Source: Trichoplax sp. H2
Lineage: Eukaryota > Placozoa > Uniplacotomia > Trichoplacea
Length of the DNA stretch: 44,134 nt
Direction: 5' to 3'
Assembly: GCA_003344405.1 (NCBI GenBank)
Contig: NOWV01000342.1
Span: forward strand, 1 to 44,134
Below are positions 11,065 to 25,500 of this stretch, piece by piece. The notes beneath the pieces were generated by a model. That model was not told the origin of the DNA. It did no database searches and was given only the letters and a program-made list of their open reading frames with translations. Position 1 is the first letter of the stretch, and each line of letters opens with the position of its first letter. A program made the translations under genes and the position numbers.

Positions 11065-11659
11065 GTTTCACAAAACCCTTTTGCAACAAAGTAACAACTT
11101 TATAATCTATAAATCATATCTCTGAATTAGATATCAAGCAAACAGTATTCTCTATATCCGGAATGCTAATCCAAAAGACAAGACTCAAAGGCCTTCTAAG
11201 TCTACATTAAATGCAAATTCTCAAGAACACTCCCATTATTGCAAGATAGACTACCGGTATACGACGATTTACATATTTTTTTAGAGTTGCTAAGGAGTTT
11301 TATTTAGTCCTATTAGTATGGCAGTCTTCGTATGAAGACAGTATCATTTACAAGTATTGATATTTAAAGACTAATATAAGAGAATTAGATTACATTATTT
11401 TCATATATGAAATATTCTTGAGTTAGCGTATAGTAATCTACCATAACTTTGTTACAATCACGATGACTCGAACTATCAGTAGTTTTATTTTTAGCTTCTT
11501 TATAATATTTATTAACAACAGTGCCACAATCTTACAATACATCAGTGCTATATTGAAGCTTGACATGTCTAAACTAGAAGCAGAATAAATAAGGTTAAGG
11601 TAATAAAATTGCTTTATATTACAAAAATATTCTAACCTCTATATTGTGGTGTCGTAACA
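11065..11659 (-). mobile_element. Diverged family B LTR copy
   Basis: Begins TTTCACAAAACCCTTTTGCAA and ends near GTGTCGTAACA. Shares ordered blocks with 2901-3533, including the CGATGACTCGAACT and AATAAGG segments. Heavily mutated, so an old copy. Confidence 0.5.
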
Positions 11660-13447
11660 CTTTAACGAATAGTTTGATTTCAGAGTTAATTATGACTATG
11701 GAAAATTACTAAAAATAAATGCGATTGTTTAGTTTATCGGAATAATAGCCTGTAAACAAGTTTCTTTGTAAGTTTGAAACTTTAAAGCATTAGAGAGGCT
11801 TCTATTTGAAGCAGTATCCAGTATCTCATAGTCTTAGTTTCGTATTAGACACTATTTGCTTTTATAAACTTGCTAGTGTTGACTTAAGTGATAATTTTAG
11901 TCTATACGCTTTCATCCTCGAAGTATCATTTGTAAATAAATTTTAATTTAATTGAATATCGCTAGTTATATTCTACAACAATATACCTTTTATCTAAATA
12001 TAGTTGTAAAAATTATTGTCTCCTTGGTCTTTAGTTTTCTTTTGACCCAAGTAATTGTAATAATTAATCACTGAAAAGCTGTACGTAAGGATCAATAGAA
12101 AATTCATAAGTATAAAAAGAAAAGCTGTAGCTATTGTACCCTTAGTTTATTTGTATCTATATTTTAGCGTGACTTATTCTATTTATTAATATTGATTGAT
12201 ATGCCAAAATTTTAAACCGTATCTATTTGTATTTCTGATGACCTGCAATCGTTCTAATCAAAGTATTGATAACATGAGCTGATATTAATTATCAGCTTGT
12301 CCTCTATTTTAATTAGTTAGACTTTTTGATTAAAAATAGATCAAATAGATTGATTACATGTATAGTTTAAATAATCTACATATTAATAATGCAACCTAAA
12401 TCATGGAGGTAGTATCGCCTTATTGGTAACAGTCTTCAAATAATTAGTATCAGAGAAGTAAACTACCAAATAGGTATTCTTTCTATCCATCATGTGACAC
12501 ATTTTAAAATTTTATTGTTACGATCCGATAATAACGTCCCATTTATGTAATTTAAGTAAGAATGTATATGATCGTTCAATTGATACTGAACATAGATAAA
12601 CGATGACTTAAATGTTGGCTACAATCTATAAACTATAATAATCGTATGATACAAATATAATGCTTATATTCTGCTACTACCAACGATTATCGTCAACTTT
12701 CGCATTTACAGCTGAACAATTTTGCTCTTTGATAATTATATTTTAGGATAAATGATACAAGATTGGTAAAATCTCCGTTGGAATAATTATCAGTCCGACT
12801 TAAATTCAAATTCGTAAGTAATGTTATATCCTGGTTATTTAAAAGCAGTCTTAATAAACTAGATACCATACCAAGATATGTATCTAAATCACAAGTTTCT
12901 ATAAAAATACTGGATTTCATCAATATAAATAGAGTAGATCAGCAAATTTAAATTTGATCATTTAAAATTATCCTAACTGGCTGATAAAAAGCAGTATATT
13001 TGTATCGGTACATGATATTATCTCCAAAATAATCAAACAAGAACTACATTTTCATTGAAAATTCAATTTATTCGAAAGTTCGGTTCGCCTCATAACTACC
13101 AAGAACTATGTAGCTCAATGAATTTAATAGACGCTTCCACGATATAACGTACAAATTAAACTGTTCTATTGCAATCTTAAAATCTTGTCACAGTTATATT
13201 CAAAATTGCATTACACTGTACTATTTGTATTTGTTTCTCTTAAATTTTAAATCTTGAAGTATAAGCTGTTTCTGATATTGACTTGGTATAGTCAGTTCAG
13301 ATTAGGCTAATGTAACAAAGAAAAGCAGTAGTTAATTTATGTAACCGACATGAAATTTTATCGCTTAAAACTATTTTGTGTTTTACTACTACAATTTGCA
13401 AACCTGGTAATTTGAAAAACTTGTACGAATGAACATCAAAGTATGAA
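11660..13447 (+). other. Intergenic upstream of gene 2
   Basis: AT-rich. It holds the antisense LRR-like open stretch at 12693-12923 and presumably the gene 2 promoter. I could not identify a TATA or initiator motif confidently tied to the exon at 13448. Confidence 0.4.
12693..12923 (-). pseudogene. Antisense LRR-like fragment
   Basis: The 76-codon minus-strand frame reads LLRLLLNNQDITLL, then LTNLNLSRTDNYSNGDF, then TNLVSFIL, followed by CKC near the stop. This resembles two LRRs, but without the phase-2 intron that separates LRRs in the + strand genes. It could be a retrocopied or inverted fragment of such a gene, or chance in an AT-rich frame rich in Leu and Asn. Confidence 0.3.
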
Positions 13448-13508
13448 ATGGCTCTTAAAATAATCATAGCTGGTGGTTTCGTATTATACCTTACTTTCAG
13501 TATAATGG
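13448..13508 (+). CDS. Gene 2 first coding exon: signal peptide
   Basis: ATG at 13448 opens MALKIIIAGGFVLYLTFSIM, a typical short N-region plus hydrophobic core, then donor G|GTAAGT in phase 1. An in-frame alternative is not available; ATG at 13443 is in another frame. This start fits export of the LRR ectodomain. Confidence 0.75.
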
Positions 13509-16500
13509 GTAAGTCTAGGAATAATTTTGATGTTTTCGAGAATTGTAAAGAAATTAATCAAATATGTCAGGTTGAAGCAAAAATTTATTTTGTTGTTTGC
13601 GGAATTGTGTCATAACCTTCATTGACGGTAAAGATTTCGTAAAAGAATCCTAGTGTAGGTACAATAATTCGGGCTAATTCTCTGGTAGTTTTCTGTCTCT
13701 ATGCGAACGGTAAATGAGAACTCGGTTTCTCGGCTGTATCTCACAAACAACTGATTAATCGCTATACTTTTCTTCACATTACTGTATGACTTTTGCACGC
13801 TTCTTAAGGAATTATTGTTTTATTTTACAATCAAACGCGCTTAAATAGATTTCTACGGCGAATTACGGTGTTGACTGGCATGAATACATATTATACAAAC
13901 TATATTAATAGATTTATACAATTACTAAATAGATACGAGTATGTAGATATTCTGGAACTTAGGGCGTTCAAACACTCCTTCTTCGTCCATGTACGCTTCA
14001 ATTATATTGTTATAGCCTGGCATACCTTTGAATCTCTAGTAAATTAATCCGTAACAGTTTGTATTTTTATATCACAATTCTACTACTTTAGTATTAACTA
14101 CAAGTCTAGCAAATTAAACAAACGCATGACCTTGTCTAGACTACTCAAAGATATTCATTATTCCGCTAATCAATAATCACTTCACCTGTAACGTAGTATC
14201 GTAACAGCTTGAAGTAGCGATACTGTGCTAAACCATATGAAATTAGATCGTGTTATAAACGGCGTGATGCCGATTTAAATTGAAACATTCCTTGAAAACA
14301 GGTCAATTATTTGGCTTGAGTTATGTTTAATTTTGGTCAGATCTACATTTATCATTAAATAGGGAGTAATAAATGATTTTTTAAACGGCATGATGCTGGT
14401 TTAAGTTGAAAAATTTCCTTAAAATATCATTAGTCACTTGACTGGGGTTATATTTAATTATAGTCTGTTTTACATAATGCGAGTTTAGTCTTTCGCGTTT
14501 TGATTTGATTTAATTTAAGATAGAATTGTGACAATCTACAATGAATTTATCAGAATATTTTTATTGATAGTGAATCACAACCATTCACATTTATGAGTAA
14601 TAAAAAATACAAAATAATATATAGCGTAATTAGTCGAATAGAGAAATTACTGATATTTTGTTATTGTAATATTTGCAAATATTATATTCTTAACGATCGA
14701 GGCCAATAAGTACCAGTAGCAGTAATAGAAACATTAATTCAATGTAAAAAAGGAGAATATCGTTTAGACCTTAAGATAGATTACCGGCACTTGATGACAG
14801 TTGATAATAGATAGAGAAAAATAATAACTAGATAAAATAAAGTATTGGGTTTAAATGAAACATTGCGCGACTGATCAATATCAATTGAAAGCCATTAATG
14901 CTTTTAAGAAATTAATATCCATTTCAGGATCTATATCCATTGGAAGTTGCTAAAAAGTAAATTCCATAGCCGCATTCTATGGAAGAAATGCGGAATAGAA
15001 TTATATGTGTTTGGAATGGAACAGCTGTAACGCTACTTTATATTTGGAAGATTTATTTTGTTAACAATCTTAACTAGGTGTTTTGATATCAGATGGACTA
15101 GCAATGTGATTCATATCTAATATTTATACAGCAAACTACTTTTATTAGTGATATCTTTATGGGCAAAATTACAATATATGATTGACGTGCAGTTTCTGGT
15201 TAACAGCATTACTTTAATTGTGAAGTTTCATTGCACATTAGTGATATGATGGACTTTTTACGATATTAAGCTTTAGGATTTTTTAATTTAAGAGCAACAC
15301 GAAATTTATTAAGTATGTTGAACTTGTTATAATTTCTAGAGTCTGTAACACATTTGGTGACTAAAATACAGACACATACTTTCACTTTGGAAGTGTAATG
15401 TTTGAGATTAGGGCTTCGGTAACATGATTAATTCAAAACATTCCTGCCTTATGTTGTTCGCCATAAACTTATAGTTATTTCCTTGATTGATGTGATAGGA
15501 TACTCGTTTAAGTATTATTGTTTCCTACTTATAAAAGTGCCAATATCAGTGATAAATTTTAATTCAGTTCTCAATCTTTAGTGGACTCTTTTAAAGTTGC
15601 CTAGTATATGCTTAAAACAGTAATAATACTGGTCAATATAGTTTATAATCTTATAAATTTTTTGAAATTATATTCTACGTTAAACTGTCAAATTATACAT
15701 CTTGGGTTGTAGACTATTAGCCATATTTAGTATGAGATACTGTGATGTTTCGGAAGGTTTAGAATAGATAAAGCGTGCAAGTTTGCAATGTAAGTAGCAG
15801 AACTAACTAACGAGATAGATGCAAGATTAGCGCTTTTATAATGTAAGAAGCCTAGCAGGAGGAAATTATTCATAAAACACGAACGACTATTAAAGATAGC
15901 TTAATTTTATAGTAGGTTAGTTCTACGATACAATCAAGCTAAAGTATAAGAGATTTTTTCACAGTATGAATAGTTAGACGTAGATGTAGATTACATAAAT
16001 AAGGATTTACGTTGCAGTCTATGTGGAAAATTAACTTTATTAAGAATAGATTACATCATGCCGGTTTTTAGAAGTATACACTACAGCTACGATAGTGCGC
16101 TTTTTCTGCATTTATCCCAATGAAATGTAGTAACTGATACCCTTTGCATGTAATTAACGAATCAATATTGGAGTACGAATGATCATGTCTATCAGAATGT
16201 TGAGTCACCATTGAAGCTAGACACAAAATTAGTTATAAAACTTATATATAATTGGTGAGTCGTACTTTGTCTAATAAAATACTGCCTACATAAATGCTGT
16301 AGCTGCTATCATATAGAATTATATGTGGCACACCGTGAAATCTTATCGCTAATAACGATCCGAACATGTGCAAAATTAGATAGAATGTTGTTATACTTAT
16401 TGCAGCTATGAATGTTAGGGAAAACACATAAACAACCGATTTTATATTATTCAGTATTTCTTTCTAAAAGTCTTTCCAGTAGTTGTATACAGATAAAGTA

Positions 16501-19500
16501 AAGCTATGTGCAGTTTATCTTTGCATAAAGATCAAATAGAGTTCTAATTTCTACGAATTTTAGAATTTTGTGTTTGGTTTTATCGCATATACTTTCAGTT
16601 GTCAAGTATACCAATGCTTTAGTGAACTAATTAGAACATTATTTATGCTGCTTTGATTAAATTTTGACTATAGACAGTAAAGATACAGCGATCATATCTT
16701 GGATCAGTTATTTAAATTAAGCTATAAATTTACATTTTTAGTCCTGTATTACTAATTGAATAAATCATTGCACTTTTGGATAAAAATTATTAGCGAAAGC
16801 AGCCGAAAGTACTGAAAAACCTAAAAGAATCCATGTTGGTGGAATTAACTGGACTATCTATGATAATTTTATCGAAAATCTTTGCAATGGGCAACCAATA
16901 TCTGAATCTAAAAATGTGTAAGTTTGATTTATCATGATAATGATAACATAAAAGGCGAATATTATTTTGTGCTAGCTTAACCGGTTGTTGAAACTGCTAT
17001 TGTAACATAAGCGACTAACGAATATTACCAGATCGATCACCAGGAAATTCCTCAATCATCTAATTGATTAAGCCAAGCACTGAAGTAGTTAACTAAGTCT
17101 ATGAGCGTTTATAAACCCAGACAACTAAGTACTAGATCGTCTTTATAATTAGTATCCTATGTTTCACAAAAAACAGCCAACAGCGGTGTTGGTGACATAT
17201 TTAACAATTTATATTCATTTCCCGCGTACAATTTATTAGATTAATGACCCTATTTCAGACACTGCTAAGCTTTAAGTATAAAGAAATTTCTACTAATTCT
17301 GCAGTTCTTAATAGATAGACACTTCATCTGCATATATAATTGGCATCATGAAATAGCTTATCGGCAACAACTCACTAAGAGTACAAAAATATTTTATTAA
17401 CTTTTTTATATTTGAAAAAACATTAGTGTTTATCCCCACATCAAAAGCTGTAGGCATTACTTAGTAGCTACAATTTGTTATCACCAAGTTTATAGTGCAT
17501 GCCAATTACCTTCACCATATAAAGCTAGAGATACAAAAGACATGGGTAGCTAAATACCGTATTAGATGTACGTCTATGGTGGTTATCACTCTAGCCTGAG
17601 GTTTTAAACGCTTATTGTATAAATTAGTCTTTATGCTTCATACTTAGACACTTGACTTCAAGTTTAGGATTTAGTCGAGAAGGATAGGAATTTAATTGAA
17701 TATTATCAAGTACTTTATTGAACAATGCTCAAAAAGATCATACTAAATTATGATAAGGTGTCTTCAAAGTCTTTAAACTGAAACTAAAGATACTGAAATT
17801 TAGTTTAGGATTTTATTTAGCTATTAATGAATCTAAATTACTCAAACCACAAATTGTAGGTGCACTAACGAAATTTTTCCCTTTTCGAATTATTTGAATG
17901 ATTTGAAAGCTTCGAAAGGTTTAAATTCAACCATGAAGAATTTTACTTAATTTTTCACTTAGGATCTTCAGAAAATTACGGTATAAAACATTGAAAAGAA
18001 TAATTAATTGCGGATCCATCTATAGAATGTATGTAAATTACTCTAATTCGTTGTGATAGTTCCATCTTTATCGCTGAAGCCAGCTTGATTATAATTTATT
18101 ATCGGTCCGTTAGATACAATTAATCTATTTTAAAGGTGGAAATGACAGTAAAAAGTAGTGTAATGCTGCGTTCGACCAACTAAACCTAATAAACGTTAGT
18201 AAAGTATTTTTTAATTCTTAAAATAGGATCATTCAAGATGCTATGCTGACTGATATTGAACCAATGGCCTTTGAAATGTGTAAAAACCTCACATTTCTGT
18301 AAGAACTCGTTTATACTTTCTGCAATATTGGCCATGATGATTCATAGAAATGGTTACATTATATAAGTTCCATTATTATCAGCCTATAGAAATTTTAATA
18401 TAATAAAATATAAAATAAATCAAAGGAATTTAGATAAAGCAACAGGAATTTGTGATAATTGAGATTTAACGCTACTGTCAGTTTAAGGCTTTTAAAGCGC
18501 CATCGTCTGCATGACTGATGAGATTAAATCTACTTTCTTAAATTTTTACTTTTACTAAACTAGCTAATTTACAAAGATATTGATAGTACTACGTATAATT
18601 TCTAATAACACAATATTTTTTATAGTTTCGTCAGTCTATGTAAATACTAAAATTACATCGTTTTCAAGAAAAGTATCTGTAGGAGTTATCAGTAGCAAAT
18701 GTCGAGACATGAATTTGTTGCGGACTTTATCTCAAAGAGCTGAGCTCTTTTATTAGGGAAAACGGACTACGAAAATAAGATATAACTGATATTTAAAGTC
18801 TTACGTTCTTTATTTTATAACCTCATCATTAAGGCAATTCGAAAATAACAATGTCAAGTCTGAATTTATCAACCTTTTGGGCTATCATTCCTCTATAAAA
18901 TCTCTGTAAGTTATTTCCAGATATCTTTTTGAGACAGTGTTATATACTGTATTAAAGTAGAAATGTCTATGTTAGAATAATTCTGTTAGCCTATCCTTAT
19001 TTAGTTAACTTCTAATTTGGATATACTGTGTTTTAATATAGCACTGACTTTTTAGTGACACTTATACACATACTGAAATTAATAGTTATAATAGGGAATG
19101 CAAATCATCTGCTTACAGTTCCAATCATTGTGATTGTAATTTACTTATAGTAGACTGTAAATTATCATGGAAATGTTCCGTGATAGGACATATCGTAATC
19201 TGACTATTCTGTATTAGTCATTACATGTCTATGGTCGTAAATACTGCTGTCTGCATTAAGGGAGTAGTAGCTAAAATTAATATCTAATTCAGTAAATGAT
19301 TCTAATGTTAATTGTATTAACTATGACTCATGAAGTATTGAGGAATAGTATATAAATGCAATATATCGTGTAATAAAGTGGATTCTGAAACTTAGTGTTA
19401 AACGTAAAATACGAGGCGTTTAAGTTTTGTGAAGTCTGCTAGTAGAGCAAAAGTGTTTGTGATAGTGCAGATATCGTTCCTTCATACGTGGTTCAAGGAA

Positions 19501-22500
19501 TTGACTTATTGATCGTATATTACGTTATCTTGTTGCAAAGCTGTTTTTGTTACAGTTTTTTACAAAAAGAAATTTTCTAATAAATGTAGTTAATACAAAA
19601 ATCTTAGCAGTCTTACTACATTATCTAGAAAAATTGGAATATATCAAAGCGATTTATTTTAAAGTTGTTATCAAGTAAATATGATTACAAAACAAATTTG
19701 AGACTGCTGTTTCGAAAGGAGTTTATTAAATACATATTCGCGAATTCATGGTAGTTGATTAATAATATCCTATCGATAGGTTAAGATTATTAAATTCTTG
19801 TAATATATTCTGTTTTAATTTAATCTTATATAGGATTTTCGTTCGGAATAAGCTGCCAAGTAATAATCTTTCTAAAGCGTTTGGCTATCTGTCTTCATTA
19901 CAACATCTGTAATACCAAATTAATTATCGACGAATTTTAGCTTACATAAATAAATTGATATGATTGAATTTAGATATTATTATTTACATAGAGGCATTAA
20001 AATATGCCTGTACTACCGTACTTATTGGAATCCATATGTATTGATTCAATAATTTTTGTCAATTTAGTCATATCTCCTATAATGTATTCAGAGAAAAAAC
20101 TCTAAATATTAGCTTATTACCGGACTGTGGGACATCAGAAATCGCGATGTTAGTAGAAGTCGTGTTTTAATAGTCATTATATTTATCGCTTGCCAGAAAT
20201 TCATCACAGATACCGCCCATTATTTTATGCATTAGCAATATTTCTGTTATATCACTTTGATATTCAAAAAATTTCGGATTTTCTCCTTCCAGAGACCTAC
20301 ATAACAGTGATATAATGATAATTGGCAGAAATCTATTTAAGAAAAAGCATAGCGTCATGCGTCTGTAATTACAAATGAAATTCATAACTCCATTACATTA
20401 CTCTAAAGATTGCAAAATTTTTCATTTCATAATTGATAAATCTCTGAGAATTGATAAATATCTGTCAATATTTTAAAAATGGAACGATTTACTTTTGGTT
20501 ATAGGAATTTAAATCATAATCGGATAAGAAGTCTTCTTTATCAGACCTTTATTGGTCTATCATCATTAAAAGTTTTGTAGGTTTATTCTTTCAATCCCTC
20601 TGCATACGTATTCTAAAGCTAGTGTTACTAATTCTCTTCTCTTATTATACATAATTATAGAAATATGACTGGAAATCGGATCAAGTATATATTTAAAAAC
20701 GCCTTCCTTCCTCTGCAAAATCTCAATGTCCTGTAAGACAACCGAGGCAGAATTTACTCATTCTATTTATTATACAAAAAGTCATATTAAGAGATAATTC
20801 AGTGTTTGAATGATATCAATTGTAGTATATACCTTTAAACTGTTCTTAAATTTGCATTACTTGTTCGAGATTAAATCATAACAAATTGAAAGTATCAGAT
20901 CTTTGTGAAGATTTTACTATGCATGTAATATGTGTTACATTCATGAATTATTAAAATTACCTTAGTATCAATTCCTCTATGTACTTATATAAAGATGCCT
21001 CTGCTTTTAACTATTATTATTACCTGAAGATTATAATGGAAATATATTTGGTACATTTCTGTAGTAAATTGTGAAATAGTTAGACGTGCAGTATTCAGAA
21101 GCTGATGAAGAGACGCTTTGAGTAATAAATTTACTATTCTTAATTAATATTATAGGCCATAATTGATAACCTACCAACTGTATTCATGTTACATAAAGTT
21201 AAGAACTTAACGTAGTAGCTATTAGTCTACCTCAATGGTATAACTGTTGAGAAATGAAAATTATAATAGCACTTCCTCCTGCCTATTTGTATACTGCGAT
21301 ATGGCATTTAAAGGACTAGTAAATTATTAATAGCCGCTTTGGATTTGTTAATCAGCTTTCATAATTACAAATATTACCATTTTCATGATCATCCATAATC
21401 TCATCCAACTCCAGTACTATTACCATATTATGATACTGCTTAGTAGAGATATTAGAGCAGTTTTATCGGCTTAATCTTCTCTAGTCAGTTTCTGATTTAA
21501 ACATATTATGTATTTATTTGGATATAATACAATCCAACTATCTTGTATTAGTTACTGAGATATCTATGTTTATGAGTAGTGTTGTCTTCGTTAGGTTATG
21601 GCATTTAAGATCATGATCTAATTAATACATGGTTCAAGACATAACTTAAAAGATTGCCTGTTATGTTACTTTGTTACAAATTGATTTCTTGACAATTAAT
21701 GATTACGTATGGTTAAAAATGTTAATTTACGCTTTGGTTAAAGTATGGCTGAGATAGTGACTTAATAATTCTAAAATTGACCAATATAACATTAACTATT
21801 CGTAGCGTAAAAGAAATAGATTAAAATAAATGCAAGTGATTTTACTTATTGAAATTCATAATAATAATTGTTATATTTATTCTAATTTAATTCATGCTTT
21901 ACTTATAGAAATCTAGAGAGCAATGAGATAGTGTCGATATCTCGTGAAATATTTGCTGGATTGCCTATGCTAACTTACCTGTTAGTATCCATATAAGTAA
22001 CTTTCTTTTACAGAGTAACTTTTGTGTAGCAACCATAGCACACTTCCATATCATATGGTAACTTATCTAGGAAATATAAATTAGCTACTAATTTAATAGA
22101 ATTTGAGTACATGATTTGATATAAGAGAGAAGTTTAGTTTGCTACAATCTGCTGACGAAGAGGGAATCGTTAAGTATTTAGAGTTATTCTGGAGGTAGAT
22201 AGCGCAGAGGACAGACCTGATTGCGGCTCGTAGTGCTCAATTACTAGTTCTGATTAAATTTTTTCGATGCAAACTGAGATTTGTTATGCTTATAGGGCGT
22301 TGATTTTTGGTGAGAGGCAACTCTTCAATTTAGACAGTTAGATAAATAAAGGATCTTGAATATTAATTTTAATAATTTGAAATCAATTTATAGCAACATT
22401 GGATCCAATAATATTAATAGTATCAGCAGTATTGCTTTTGCCACGGATTTTAACCTGAAAACACTGTAAGTTGGTGTTAGAAGATTTACAATAAAATTAA

Positions 22501-25500
22501 ACAAAATTTTTCTAAAAAGTTAAGGCTTATACGTACAATTATAGGGTAGACTATACATAGATTGATGGTTTTCGATTTAAAGGAATCAATTTGATCTTTG
22601 AAAGGCAGTAATTAGAACCTTTTTCGTGGCCTATAAAAATAATATTGTTTCATTTCTGAAATATTCCAGTGTAATGTCTTACAACAATTTTACAAGCATT
22701 AGCTTCGGACTTCTTGAAAATTTAGCTACGATGACAGATCTGTAAGAACATATCATATTATACGATGTAACAATTGATAGCTATTTCAAATTTTAATTTA
22801 AATCCTACTAATGTCGTTATAAAAAAATTTAATTCATATTCTATATTTGTAATCCATTGCAATAAAAACTGATAGTAGATGTTTCGATTTCATTTTTAGT
22901 AATTATGATAGCAATAACTTGGATTCAATATATCCAGAAGATTTATCTTATTTGCGTAGCGTCCAAAAAATGTAAATAAATGTTACTAGCATAATCATAA
23001 ATCAGCTATACAGCATGAAAAAGTATTTTATTTTGTACACAAGTACAATATTGTATACCGATGATAAATAATTTATAAATTGAAGAACTTGCAGAGTGTA
23101 TAAATCGTTAAATTTAATTTATTCGCGTTTGCCATAGTATAACCGTGAGCTGATATTTTTTTTATTAAATTAGTTCTTTAGCCGAGAATAGATTAGCACT
23201 TCTATTTCACAATACCTTTCATGATCTTAACAATTTGGAAGAAATGTAAGTAAACCCTCAAGTTAGTTTAAAGTTGACAAAATATAATATAAGAAAACTC
23301 TTATCATTCATAGAATTACGAATTACATATAAATTTTGATTGCAAATTTAATAAAGTTTAGCCTTATATTTTAAAAATGTATGAATTAGGTATTGAGCTA
23401 TTGAGCGATTAATTTCTTTTTTATTATCATAATTATGATTTTTCGATATGTATATATATATATATATACAATATTAGATACTTACAAAACAATGAAATTG
23501 AGGTGATCGAGGATGGAGCATTTCATAATTTGCAGAAATTATCGATATTGTAAGCAATTTCTAGGGATCGTTCTATTTTAAACGCTCTTATGGTATTACA
23601 TAGAAACTGAAATTTTAATGATGATGAAGTTGCCTTTGTATGAAATTCTTATTCCATACAGTGATTGTTACAAATTGAAACTTGTAACGAGGAATAGTTA
23701 AAGTATTTTAGAAATTATACTAGGAGTCTACTGTCAGGTCTGTCTTCCCTGACCGTAACCTGCAGTACGACTCTAAATACTAACGAACTCCTATCAAATA
23801 TCATTTTTACGTTATAATGTAAATCAGTTTTAGTAGAATTAAAAAAATCGAATGACAATTCTTCAAAATCATAAGCTAGCTATTTCATACTAAGAAGGGA
23901 TTCATACAAGTCTGATAACCGAGTTCTGAATTTTGTTTAAGTATAATGTGCTGTCTAGCATACGTTCCCCTTCATTTTAACGGGTAATTGATCAGTAGTC
24001 ATAATTATTCGTGACGCACATCTCTCTATTACAAACTTGACGTAGGAATAAGTAAAGCGCTTCATTCTTTTCTAATTTTGCACATGGCGAATTTTCTAAT
24101 CTTAAGGAAATTTATCCTTTTTTAAATGATCTGACATCTGACTGGCTGTGTATTGTAATAGTTTACGTACTATTGCGTGTATATTAACATTTGAAATAAT
24201 GCGCTAGAAATGTTCCCTGATAGATCATGCTCGGCATGTGAATAAATTTCTAATCTCGGCACAGAATACAGGCGACGAATAATACTGAAAAAGTTCGCAA
24301 TAATGTATTAGAAAATATAACACATCTGTAGTTACTAAGCGAGTCAGTTGGCGCTTATAGACGGCTGCTAAAGTATGAATTGTTGCCTAGTCTGTAAATA
24401 AATCCGCATGTAAACTATAAGATTTTATTGAAATTTAATTGATATATCATTGTAAATTAATGGCAATTTACTGAATCTTAGTTAGCATGTTTTCTTACTC
24501 GAATTGTTCCCGTTTACGTGTATAGAGACCGACTTCTTCGTAAACAACTCTAGTCCATTGACTGTCCTTTACTAAGATATTATTTTTCAACTACAATATT
24601 CCTAACATAGCTGTTCCATTAGTAAATATTTTGACTTTTAATCAACTGCTCATATTTGTTCTTAATCTTAATTTACGAAAAGTTATGCTCATTTTAACTA
24701 TTTTGAACTAGAAATTACTAATCGTTTTATTTTCTACGGATAGCAATCACCTTTACCAAATATATTACAACCAGCTATAATAATAATTGCAATAATGCAT
24801 TAAACATCATAGTTAACAATGCAGTTTTAGATTTCACTATTTTGCAATAACTTAAAAGATATTTAAATATTGAGGTAACACCGTACCATAAATGCAGAAG
24901 TATTTTTTATTGATAAATGAATTCATGTAAAATATTCTTTCATGAATTAGCTTAAGCAGGCTGATTAATTTGAATCATGAATAGGATCTACGAAATCGAG
25001 ACATACTCTTCGTAGGATGTTATTTTCTGTATCTAATAGCATATGATACCGTACAGTATTCTAACATAACAGCTATTTCTAACTCTATATTCTCTACCGA
25101 AGTGTACAGTACATAAACAATAGACTTATTTTTCGACAATAATATGCATTACTAACGGACCAATTGCCAAATTATAATGTTCAGTTGTAAAGATCTAATG
25201 ATTACGATAACACGAAAATATTATTACACAGTAATTATATTTGTAATTCTATTAATGTCTGAATTACTAGCTTATTACTTAATATTGGTAACATATGAAA
25301 ACTGTTTGGTATTTATATTTTAAAAAAGCAATTGTTGATTAGGATAGATCGATTGAACGTACAATATTAATAAAATTGATCTCTTTCATATTAGGAAATT
25401 AAGTCGCAATATCATTACTGAGATCAGTTTACCGTTTTGGTCTTTGCCTAACTTGCGAAAGCTGTAAGTCTAATAATCATAATAAGTGCCCATCCTAAAT

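Larger units (their letters stand above)
13509..16793 (+). other. Gene 2 intron 1
   Basis: About 3.3 kb. Contains a two-copy tandem duplication (14256-14476), an LTR-like promoter segment (about 15390-15620) and an inverted family D copy (15686-16534). No coding exon seen. Confidence 0.6.

Noticed and set aside
21135-21220. LRR-like stretch ending in VFMLHKVKNL
   Set aside because: Wrong entry phase after a TAG and no GT donor at the expected position.
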